DNA of 64,000 bases from Streptomyces sp. SDr-06 (GTDB lineage: Bacteria > Actinomycetota > Actinomycetes > Streptomycetales > Streptomycetaceae). The stretch is taken from contig NZ_QOLA01000001.1 of assembly GCF_003324565.1 (NCBI RefSeq), positions 1 through 64,000 of the forward strand, in the 5' to 3' direction. The notes beneath the pieces were generated by a model. The model was not told the origin of the DNA. It searched no databases and was given only the letters and a program-made list of their open reading frames with translations. The position numbers were made by a program, and so were the translations under genes. Of the stretch, positions 1-7,244 are shown piece by piece. How positions within the stretch are numbered: position 1 is the first letter of the stretch; the number at the start of each line of letters is the position of its first letter.

Positions 1-257
1 CCCCACATGACGCCCGCGCCCCAGCCACACGGAATCGGGGACAGTGGTCGAGAAAATACTGTTCTTGGCCATGGAATCGTTCTGTCGGAGATCAGGGCCC
101 GACCAGTATGGTCCGCCCACCCCCCGCCGGAGGCAGTACCCCCTCCCGCCATCTCCAGCACACCATCGACGCCCCCCTCCCTCGGCGTCACCGCCCTGGC
201 CCGTCCCGGTGCCGTCCCCGAGCCGTGCGCCGGATGACCGCGCGGCGCACGGCGGTC

Positions 258-1481
258 TCACACGCTCCGCTCGTCCTCGGGCTCCCGCGCTCTCAGGCGC
301 TGACGGACGCGCCCGACCAGGCGGTAGCGCTCGCGCTGTTCCCGGGACTGCCGGTCCAGCTCCTCGACCAGGCGCTGGGAGCGCTTCTCCACGTCGAGCT
401 CGTCGAGGATCCGGTCGATCTCCGCGAGCAGCGCGCCGTGCAACTGCCACTGCCGGGGGTGCCGCTGCACCTGGGCGAGCAGCAGGTCGGCGACGCGGTT
501 GCGGCTCGCGCGCCCCGCCGTCAGCTCCGCCGCCAGCCGGTCCTCGGCCTCCTCGGCGTTCGCGCTGACCTGCGTGGTGATCAGTACGGCGAAACTCTCC
601 ACGGCCCGGGCCAGATGCCCGAAGACCTCCTTCAGGGCGTCCCCCACCTCCGGTTCGAAGAGCCGCTCCTGCGTACGCTCCTTGGCGAGGTCGGTGAACG
701 ACCGGCACACCACCCGCAGCACCACCGCCGAGATCTCCAGGGCATCCAGGCCGGTGCGCAGCACCACCCGTGACAGCAGCCCCTCCTTGACGCGCGGGTT
801 GAGCCGGAGGCTGTCCTCGGCCTGCCGCAGCGAGGCGTCCACCCGCACGATGTCGTGGTCGAGCCGGCGCGCCTCGTGCAGCCGGGCGGCCGCCTGGGCG
901 ACCGGCGTGTGGCCACCGACCTCCTCCCCAAGGTCCATCAGCAGCCCCCGCATCCGCGCGGCGAGCTCCTCGATGGCGCCGCCCGCGGACTCGACCCAGA
1001 CGGGCGGCGCGAGCAGCACGTTGAACAGCATGCCCACGCCCGCGCCGATCAGCGTCTCCAGCACGCGGTCCCAGGCGGTCGCCGACACGCGTGTCACGCC
1101 GAGGACGAGCATCGCGCTGATCGCCACCTCGGGGACGAACTCGCCCACCTTCACATAGCGCCCTACCACCAGCGCCACCAGGATGATCAGCCCCAGGCTC
1201 CACCAGGTCAGCCCCACCAGGGAGCTGAAGCCGATGGCCAGGAGCACGCCGGCCACCACGGAGTTCACCCTGCGCACGGCGGTGACGAGGGTGGTGAAGA
1301 GGGTGACCTGCACGACGAGCAGGGCCGTCAGCGGCGCGGTGAGCGGTGCGGGCTCGCTGCTCAGATGGAGGGCCACCACATAGGAGATGACCGCGGCCGC
1401 CGTGGATCGCAGGGTCTGCACCACCGCCGGTTCCCGGCGGCGGCGCGCAAATTCGAGGAGAGGGTCAGCGAACTCGGGCAT
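258..1481 (-). CDS. Aromatic acid exporter / FUSC-family membrane protein
   Basis: A 407-residue integral membrane protein resembling the aromatic acid exporter (FUSC) superfamily, which moves small organic or aromatic acids out of the cytoplasm. The first ~170 residues contain about six hydrophobic stretches with short loops after a basic N-terminus (FARRRREP). The rest is soluble, rich in Leu, Glu and Arg, and probably helical, as in the family. ATG 1481 is preferred because AAGGGAAGG lies about nine bases upstream; GTG 1490 is the alternative. It follows the broken GH15 gene on the same strand with almost no gap, so the two probably formed one transcription unit. The substrate cannot be read from the sequence. 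Confidence 0.8.
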   Translation of the reverse strand: MPEFADPLLEFARRRREPAVVQTLRSTAAAVISYVVALHLSSEPAPLTAPLTALLVVQVTLFTTLVTAVRRVNSVVAGVLLAIGFSSLVGLTWWSLGLIILVALVVGRYVKVGEFVPEVAISAMLVLGVTRVSATAWDRVLETLIGAGVGMLFNVLLAPPVWVESAGGAIEELAARMRGLLMDLGEEVGGHTPVAQAAARLHEARRLDHDIVRVDASLRQAEDSLRLNPRVKEGLLSRVVLRTGLDALEISAVVLRVVCRSFTDLAKERTQERLFEPEVGDALKEVFGHLARAVESFAVLITTQVSANAEEAEDRLAAELTAGRASRNRVADLLLAQVQRHPRQWQLHGALLAEIDRILDELDVEKRSQRLVEELDRQSREQRERYRLVGRVRQRLRAREPEDERSV

Positions 1482-1499
1482 CCTCCGCACCTTCCCTTG

Positions 1500-2421
1500 T
1501 CATGCGCCGGGATCGGGTGGGGCGGCGAGACGGACGGCGCTCTCCAGCATGATCGCGTGCACGAAGGCCTGGGGCAGGTTGCCGCGGAGCTGGCGCTGGC
1601 TGATGTCGTACTCCTCGGCGAACAGTCCGGGCGGACCACAGGCGGAACGGTTGCGTTCGAACCATCGCACGGCCTCGACCTGGTTGCCCTGTTGGTGTTC
1701 GGCGACCGCCATCAGATAGCCGCAGAGCAGGAAGGCGCCTTCGGCCTCCTCCAGTGGGCGCTCGTCCAGGCCGGCGTCGCGCGTGGAGCCGAAGGCGTCG
1801 AGCTGGAACTGGTGGTTGACCCGGTTGCCCACCCGGCTGCCGCCACCGGGGTAGCCCGGCAGATCGAGCTCGCGTCGCCGTCAGGCCGCCGCGGTGGCCG
1901 AACCGGGTGGGGCGCGCCTGAGGGACGCCGCTCCAGCGCCGGCGAAGGCTTCCGGTGCGGGCGCTCCACATGCCGTCCTCGTCGCGGTGCGGCTGGTGGG
2001 ACCGGTCGGAGCCGAAGCCCGCGGCCGGGGCCGGGCTGACGGTGAGGCGGGCTTCCCCGGAGACCGCGTGGACGCGGCGCAGCAGGACCGCCCGGTGCGG
2101 GTCCGCGGGGAGGGCGAGGGCCTCGCGGCACTCCACGATGCCGTTCTCGGTGATCCAGCGGCTGCGCCAGATGAGGCTGCCGTTCTCGTAGTAGCCGCCC
2201 CACACGTACCGGCCCACGGGGCCGAGCGCGTAGTGGCCGGGCCCGCCGATGAGCGTGCTGAAGACGGCGTCGGAGTCCCGGCGCGGCATGCACATCCAGG
2301 CGACGTCCCCGTGCGGGCCGATGAGGGTGCCCCGTTCCTCGTGGGCGATCAGCGCGTACTCGCGCGGCGTCTGCGGAGGGGGAAGGTGCGCGGAACGCGA
2401 CGATACGGAGGTGCGGGTCAC
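1500..2421 (-). pseudogene. GH15 (glucoamylase-like) glycoside hydrolase, internal deletion and frameshift
   Basis: The first ~170 codons (from ATG 2421) match the N-terminus of bacterial GH15 family proteins: REYALI, then DVAWMCMPRRDSDAVF, then a beta-sandwich-like stretch ending near GHRGGLTA. The last ~120 codons, in a different frame, match the C-terminus of the same family: RELDLPGYPGGGSRVGN, VNHQFQLDAFG, and a tail ending VRLAAPPDPGA. Members are about 600 residues, so roughly 300-370 residues in the middle are missing, including the (alpha/alpha)6-barrel core and its two catalytic glutamates. The join lies near 1885-1895, where the frame also shifts. The product cannot be an active hydrolase. 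The deletion call is by recognition of both ends of one family; an intact relative was not aligned. Confidence 0.8.
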
Positions 2422-2802
2422 CAGGGTCCCTTGCGTTCAGGCCCGGACCGGTTCGGCGGGACGGGTGGAGCTGTGTACGTAGTGCTGTCCGCGGGCCCAC
2501 GGGGCGGTGCGGAACGCGGCCCGCCGACCGTCAGTCGTCCGCCACGACCCGCGAGCCGCACACCGTCGAGTCCGCCGCGTCCGGGACGGCCCCGTCCGCG
2601 TCGATGCCGCCGCGCTCCGGCCGTTTTCGCGGTACGGCCGCAGAGCCTCCAGGTCGGTCGCTTTCGACTGATCCATGACGCCCCACTGCCCCTATGCCCG
2701 CTGGGGGAAACGGGTGCCTGTCGTGCGTGCGGCCAGCTGGAGCAATGCCTTTTCGTGCGGGCGGGCCAGGCCGGAGCGCACGCTTGAGCGGGTTCCGCGG
2801 GT
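2422..2802. other. Gap without a supported gene
   Basis: No intact gene is seen. On the minus strand a short reading frame opens at 2676 (MDQSKATDLEALRPYRENG) and looks coding for about 20 codons. After a frame change another ~25 codons (GIDADGAVPDAADS) run to a stop near 2531. This may be a frameshifted small gene, but neither half matches a family I recognise. Confidence 0.3.
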
Positions 2803-3390
2803 TCAGGCGGAGGGCAGCGGCGGCCGGTTCCAGTGGCGGTCTGCGGCTATCGCTTCGGCGAAGGCGTCGGTGAACTCGGCGTCCGTTCCGTGCGCTCCCC
2901 TGGCCGATCCGGTGACCACGCCGTCGAGCTGCGCCGCGAGCCCGCTGCCCGACTCCTCTGGGTCCGTTCCGGCGCCGGGCACGATGCCGCCGAGCGCCGC
3001 GAGGACCAGGATGCCGGAGCCCAGCGCGCCCACCGCCCTGCCGTGCATGTAGCAGTCCCGCAGAAAGCCCATCGCGTACGGGTCGGCCGTGAGGACGTCC
3101 GGGTCCGCCCCGTCCGGCAGCAGCACCGCGTCGTAGAGGTCCGAGGAGAGGGTGGGCAGGGCCCGCTCCGCCTGGGGCCCGGCTCCCTGGTCGCCGGTGA
3201 CCTCGCCTCCGTGTGAGGCGACGGCCTCGACGACGGCGCCCTCGGCGGCCAGCCGCTCCCGTACGGCGGTGAATCGCTCCGCGTCCACCCCGTCGGTGAC
3301 CAGGGCCGCGATCCGGCGGGTGCGGAGGCCGCCGCGCACGTTCTCCCCCGTGCGAAGGGTGTCCTGCCGTGTCTGGTCCGGGTTGCTCAT
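2803..3390 (-). CDS. Stand-alone catalase C-terminal-like (DJ-1/PfpI fold) domain protein
   Basis: A 195-residue protein that resembles the C-terminal flavodoxin/GATase-like domain of large-subunit catalases rather than a complete enzyme: GLRTRRIAALVTDGVDA, LYDAVLLPDGADPDVL, and VGALGSG where active DJ-1/PfpI proteins carry the nucleophile Cys. That Cys is absent, as in the catalase domain, so no protease or deglycase activity is expected. It has its own start (ATG 3390) and a purine-rich ribosome site (GGGGAGAGG) about ten bases upstream, so it is a free-standing gene and not the tail of a catalase; there is no catalase core next to it. A second DJ-1/PfpI gene lies upstream on the same strand. 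Confidence 0.65.
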   Translation of the reverse strand: MSNPDQTRQDTLRTGENVRGGLRTRRIAALVTDGVDAERFTAVRERLAAEGAVVEAVASHGGEVTGDQGAGPQAERALPTLSSDLYDAVLLPDGADPDVLTADPYAMGFLRDCYMHGRAVGALGSGILVLAALGGIVPGAGTDPEESGSGLAAQLDGVVTGSARGAHGTDAEFTDAFAEAIAADRHWNRPPLPSA

Positions 3391-3569
3391 GCGTCCGTCG
3401 CCTCTCCCCTGGCCGCGATGGGCACGGGTGTCTCTCTCCTGCCTCTGCCGCCCCGGTCGGGGGGCGGGACCTGGTCCTTCGCCCGGCGGCGCCTGGTCGC
3501 TGACGCCCCGCGGCGGCCACCGGCGCACCGATGCGCCGGGGACGGACCAGGCCCCCTGCGTCAACCCGC

Positions 3570-4103
3570 CTATTCCTTCAGTGTCTTGAGGACGGTGTCG
3601 CAGAAGACCTTGAGGTCGTCGGGCTTGCGGCTGGTGATCAGGGTGTTGGGACCGCCGGTGCAGACCTTCACCTGCTCGTCGACCCAGGTGCCGCCCGCGT
3701 TGGTGATGTCGGTTCGCAGGCTCGGCCAGGAGGTCAGGGTGCGACCGCGCAGCACGTCGGCCTCCACGAGCGTCCAGGGCGCGTGGCAGATGGCGGCGAC
3801 CGGCTTGCCCGCGTCGAAGAACCCCTTGGCGAAGGCGACCGCGTCCTGGTCCATGCGCAGCGCGTCGGGGTTGGCGACGCCGCCGGGCAGGACCAGGGCG
3901 TCGAAGTCGTCCGGCTTCGCCTGCGCCACGGTCACATCGACGGGGAACGTGTCGGCCTTGTCGAGGTGGTTGAAGGCCTGGACCTTCCCGGAGTCGGTCG
4001 ACACGAGCTTCGCGGTGTGACCTGCGCCGGTGACGGCCTTCCACGGTTCCGTCAGCTCGATCTGTTCGATGCCCTCTGTCGCCACGAGAAATGCCACCTG
4101 CAT
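3570..4103 (-). CDS. DJ-1/PfpI family protein (type 1 glutamine amidotransferase-like)
   Basis: A 177-residue protein of the usual PfpI/YhbO length. The nucleophile elbow is intact (VAAICHAPW, Cys near residue 106), with the upstream acidic residue in the ELTEPW segment and the conserved VLPGG turn near residue 72. Family members act on stress damage as proteases, chaperones or glyoxal-adduct deglycases in the cytoplasm; which applies cannot be told. ATG 4101-4103 is the natural start. It lies about 180 bp upstream of the catalase-domain-like gene on the same strand, which suggests a shared stress role, although the gap is large enough for a separate promoter. Confidence 0.85.
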   Translation of the reverse strand: MQVAFLVATEGIEQIELTEPWKAVTGAGHTAKLVSTDSGKVQAFNHLDKADTFPVDVTVAQAKPDDFDALVLPGGVANPDALRMDQDAVAFAKGFFDAGKPVAAICHAPWTLVEADVLRGRTLTSWPSLRTDITNAGGTWVDEQVKVCTGGPNTLITSRKPDDLKVFCDTVLKTLKE

Positions 4104-4519
4104 GGCTCCGCTCCCTTCTTCGATGCGCCGCGCGGGTCGCGGCCCGATGTTTTCGACGCCGCCGTCTCCGGTCATTTTCGGCCTGGTCGCATGTCCAGGC
4201 CCGGGCAGGATTTCTGACCCCGGTGGGCCTTTCCCGGCAGACGGGGCGGCTGACCGCTCTCGGCCCGCTTTCGGGACCGACGGCGTCACGTAGGCCCGGG
4301 TGCCCCTCAGCCCCCGCGCAAAACAGCGCCCTGTCACCGGCCCCTGGCGCCGGACCTGATGAGAAGACTCCGGCCATAGGGGAACCAGATGATCACGTGC
4401 ACGTTTTCGGAAGGCGGCGCCGGTCACCCGGGGAGAGGCTTGTTCCTACGGTCCGTAGGGACCGCGGCGAGGATGTGTCCGCGTACGACCAAGCACGAGC
4501 AGCGACGAGAAGGGTTGCC
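4104..4519. other. Divergent intergenic region, 416 bp
   Basis: Lies between the divergent PfpI-family and membrane-protein genes, so it should hold both promoters. No convincing -35/-10 pair, operator or RNA element is visible. It is less GC-skewed than the coding DNA around it, and the open frames crossing it show no protein-like content. Confidence 0.4.
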
Positions 4520-5179
4520 ATGCCGACTCCCACCGCCCCCGTACCCGCAGGCCCGCCCGCCCGCGCCTGGGCCCGCTGGCGCCGGGGGAAGGATCTCCCG
4601 ATCTCCTCGGCCGCGTCCGGGGTCGAGGACGCCAACCGGCGGTTCCTGCTGTACGGCGTCCTGCCCATGTGGGTGCTGCCGGGCGTGGCCGACTGGTGGA
4701 TGCACCGGCGGACGAGGATCGAGGACACCTCGGGGGCCCATGAGTCGGCCGTGCACGCGCTGATGATGACCGAGGCGGGCGTCCCCGTCGCTGTCGGCCT
4801 CCTGGCGAAGATCAACCCGCTGGTGCTGTCCGTCATGGGCGGCGCCGCGCTGGCCCATGGCGCCACCGCTCTGTACGACGTCAGCTTCGCCACCGGCCGA
4901 CGCGAGGTCCGGCCGATCGAACAGCACATCCACAGCTTCCTCGAGGTGCTGCCCCTGACGGCGATGGCCTTCGCCGCCTGTCTGCACCCCGAGGCCGTCC
5001 GCGCGACGCTTCGGGGCGGTCCCGGCGCCGACGACTGGAAGCTGCTGCCCAAGGAGAGGCCGCTGCCCGCGCGCTACCTCGCGGCGCTGGGCGCCACCAT
5101 CGCCGTCGGCGTGGGCCTTCCCTACGCCGAGGAGATGAGGCGCTGCCTGCGGGCTCGCCGCGTGCGGCGCGCGGCGTGA
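4520..5179 (+). CDS. Conserved multi-pass membrane protein of unknown function
   Basis: A 219-residue protein with about four hydrophobic segments (near residues 43-60, 85-100, 105-120 and 143-155), a further one near 186-200, and a basic C-terminal tail (CLRARRVRRAA). Conserved-looking polar residues sit by the membrane segments (WWMHRRTRIEDTSGAHES, EQHIHSF); such paired His/Glu residues could bind metal, but that is only a guess. ATG 4520 is chosen for the GAGAAGGG site just upstream. Its stop overlaps the GTG of the next gene (GTGA), so the two are translationally coupled and probably act together. I do not recognise a named family. Confidence 0.7.
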   Translation: MPTPTAPVPAGPPARAWARWRRGKDLPISSAASGVEDANRRFLLYGVLPMWVLPGVADWWMHRRTRIEDTSGAHESAVHALMMTEAGVPVAVGLLAKINPLVLSVMGGAALAHGATALYDVSFATGRREVRPIEQHIHSFLEVLPLTAMAFAACLHPEAVRATLRGGPGADDWKLLPKERPLPARYLAALGATIAVGVGLPYAEEMRRCLRARRVRRAA

Positions 5180-6165
5180 GCGCGGCCCGCGCGGGAGCGC
5201 GCCCGCGTCCCGCGCCGTTACCCGAGCTCCGCCGCATCGCGGTGGACGGCGTGGGCCCTGAGGACGTCATCTTCGACGCCTCCGGGCGGGTGGTGACCGG
5301 CATCGGGGACGGTCGCCTCCTGCGGATCACGCTGCCCGGCCCCGGCCGTCCGGCCGAGGTCCAGGAAGTCGGACGCACCGGAGGCAGGCCCCTCGGGCTC
5401 GAAGTCCTCGCCGACGGACGCCTGTTGGTGTGTGACGCGGAGCGCGGGCTGCTGCGCCTCGACCCGGACGGCGGGCAGGGTGTCGAGGTCCTGGCCGATG
5501 CCGTGGCCGGGACGCCCCTGCGGTTCTGCAGCAACGTGGTGGCGGCGGTGGACGGCACGATGTACTTCACGGTCTCCAGCCGCCGCCACGGACTCCAGGA
5601 CTGGCTCTCCGACATCGTGGAACACGAGCCCACCGGCCTGCTGGTGCGACTTGCCCCGGGCGGCGAACCCCAAGTGCTGCTCGACGGGCTCCAGTTCGCG
5701 AACGGCGTGGCGCTCGCGCCCGACGAGTCGTTCGTGATGGTCGCCGAGACCGGGGCGTGGCGCCTCACCAGGCTCTGGCTGACCGGCCCCGCCGCTGGAC
5801 GCCGCGACACCCTGGCCGACGATCTCCCGGGCTTCCCCGACAACACGTCCCGCAGTCCCGGCGGGGGATTCTGGGTGGCGCTCGCCGGGCCCCGCACCCC
5901 GCCGCTCGCCTGGCTGCACCGCGCCGCTCCGCGCGTGCGCCGGGCGGCGGCCGCCGCGGCCAGGCACCTTCCGGCCGTGCCGCCCAGCCCCGCACGCGTG
6001 GTCGAGGTGGACGCGTACGGCCGGGTGATCCGCGAACTGCGCGGTGCGGGGCGAGGGTTTCGCATGACGACCGCCGCGGCCGAGCACGCGGGACGACTGG
6101 TTCTGGGCAGTCTCGTGGAGGACGCCATCGCCTGGTGCGACCTCCCCCGGAGCGGGCGGGAGTGA
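5176..6165 (+). CDS. SMP-30/gluconolactonase/strictosidine synthase-like beta-propeller protein
   Basis: A 329-residue six-bladed propeller-type protein related to SMP-30/gluconolactonase and strictosidine synthase-like proteins. Typical segments are EDVIFDASGRVVTGIGDGRL (blade 1), RPLGLEVLADGRLLVCDAERGL (blade 2), a FCSNVVAAVDGTMYFT strand with the Asn common at the metal site, and LQFANGVALAPDESFVMVAETGAWRL. There is no signal peptide. The family hydrolyses lactones or ester-like substrates with a bound divalent cation; the substrate here is unknown. It starts at GTG 5176 within the stop of the membrane protein gene, a four-base overlap that implies coupled expression. A strong palindromic hairpin follows directly. 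Confidence 0.8.
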   Translation: MSAARAGARPRPAPLPELRRIAVDGVGPEDVIFDASGRVVTGIGDGRLLRITLPGPGRPAEVQEVGRTGGRPLGLEVLADGRLLVCDAERGLLRLDPDGGQGVEVLADAVAGTPLRFCSNVVAAVDGTMYFTVSSRRHGLQDWLSDIVEHEPTGLLVRLAPGGEPQVLLDGLQFANGVALAPDESFVMVAETGAWRLTRLWLTGPAAGRRDTLADDLPGFPDNTSRSPGGGFWVALAGPRTPPLAWLHRAAPRVRRAAAAAARHLPAVPPSPARVVEVDAYGRVIRELRGAGRGFRMTTAAAEHAGRLVLGSLVEDAIAWCDLPRSGRE

Positions 6166-6168
6166 CAC

Positions 6169-6208
6169 GGCGCGGGTCGCCCAGGACATGTCCTGGGCGA
6201 CCCGCGCC
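6169..6208. terminator. Perfect 40-bp palindrome, probable bidirectional terminator
   Basis: Two exactly complementary 20-base arms (6169-6188 and 6189-6208) meet without a spacer. The hairpin is very GC-rich and sits between the ends of two convergent genes (stops at 6165 and 6315). This position and strength fit a shared transcription terminator. Confidence 0.85.
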
Positions 6209-6314
6209 AATCCTTATTCGTCACCGACGGACCGGATTCCCGCAATTTCCCGACCCGGCCCGTCGGCCCTTTCCGGCTTTTGCGGAACGGTACCGCCCGG
6301 TATCCCTTATTCCG

Positions 6315-6476
6315 CTACCAGCGATACCAGCGTCCGCCTCCGCCCTTGGGCCGTGCGACGAATCCGATGAGCCACAGGACCAGGACAACGATCGCGACCC
6401 ACCACAGGACTTTCACCGCGAACCCGACGCCGAAAAGGATCAGCGCGAGGAGCAGGACGAGGAGCAAAGGAACCAT
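6315..6476 (-). CDS. Small hydrophobic membrane protein (53 aa)
   Basis: Almost the whole protein is hydrophobic: two membrane-spanning stretches (about residues 2-19 and 22-42) followed by a glycine/arginine/tryptophan tail (GGGGRWYRW). It resembles the small 'hydrophobic protein' family common in actinomycetes and Firmicutes, of unknown function and often stress-induced. ATG 6476 is fixed by GGAGGT eight bases upstream; the longer reading from 6527 lacks this support. It converges on the propeller gene. Confidence 0.75.
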   Translation of the reverse strand: MVPLLLVLLLALILFGVGFAVKVLWWVAIVVLVLWLIGFVARPKGGGGRWYRW

Positions 6477-6591
6477 GGCAATCGACCTCCAGACATGCGT
6501 GTTCCCCCATTGCACCTCTCCATTCATTTCCCCGGACGGTTCGAATGCGGAGACATAAAGAACAAGGCCGGGGGCCGGGCACCGCCGACGG

Positions 6592-6616
6592 GCTTTGGGC
6601 CACGGACCCGGGGTAC
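6592..6616 (+). promoter_or_regulatory. Possible SigB-type stress promoter
   Basis: GCTTT (6592-6596), a 14-base spacer, then GGGTAC (6611-6616) fit the Streptomyces SigB-like consensus (GNNT, 14-16 bases, GGGTA). It would drive the small basic protein gene starting at 6762. This is a motif match only. Confidence 0.35.
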
Positions 6617-6761
6617 CCGCGCTCCGTGATCGCCCTCGCGGCGGCCGCGGTGACCTTTGCGGACCGGCCGCCCGATGCGCGCGCCGCCCCGATTGCGAAG
6701 CGGCCGTACGCGACAGAGGCTGAGAGTGACCGAGCGATCACCATGAGCCAAGGAGGAAGAC

Positions 6762-7088
6762 ATGCCCAGGGGATCGAGCCCCAAGCGGGAGCGGCAGTAC
6801 GAGCACATCAAGGAGAGCGCCGAACAGCGCGGCGAGGGCACCGAGCGCGCGAAGGAGATCGCTGCCAGGACGGTCAACAAGGAGCGCGCCCGGGCGGGCG
6901 AGTCGAAGACCGCCAGCAAGAGTTCGACCCAGGACATGTCCTCGTCGAAGCGGGGCGGGCAGCGCTCGCACAGCGGGTCGCAGGGTCCGACGTACGACCA
7001 GCTCTACGCGGAGGCCCGGCGCCGCAACCTCCATGGCCGCTCCAGCATGGACAAGTCGCAGCTCAAGCGGGCACTCGGCGAGAAGTGA
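6762..7088 (+). CDS. Small basic 'plasmid stabilization'-annotated protein (108 aa)
   Basis: A highly charged, low-complexity 108-residue protein (MPRGSSPKRERQYEHIKESA at the start; SSMDKSQLKRALGEK at the end). It matches a family usually annotated as plasmid stabilization protein in Streptomyces, although nothing here suggests a plasmid or a toxin partner. The C-terminal ~35 residues (YDQLYAEARRRNLHGRSSM) look like a small helical SAP- or Rho-N-like nucleic-acid-binding motif, so a DNA- or RNA-associated role is plausible. AAGGAGGAAG lies just before ATG 6762. Chromosomal copies are common, so the plasmid name should not be taken literally. Confidence 0.75.
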   Translation: MPRGSSPKRERQYEHIKESAEQRGEGTERAKEIAARTVNKERARAGESKTASKSSTQDMSSSKRGGQRSHSGSQGPTYDQLYAEARRRNLHGRSSMDKSQLKRALGEK

Positions 7089-7244
7089 GGCGGCCGCCCG
7101 GCTCGGCCCCGGGCCGGCCCGCCTCCGTGACCCCGCGACGCCACGCCGTTCACGGCGGACACCTTGCCCCGGGTTGTGATCGGCCGCCCTGAACCGGGTA
7201 CCCGCCACCCGGCACTGACCGGCCATCCAGGAAAGGCCCTCACC

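Noticed and set aside
1..257. A gene at the start of the window
   Set aside because: Open frames here have no protein-like content. A small inverted repeat (GACCAGTATGGTC, 101-113) is too short to support a call.
6762..7088. Plasmid maintenance or toxin-antitoxin system
   Set aside because: The family name is misleading; there is no toxin, partner gene, replication gene or other plasmid feature nearby.
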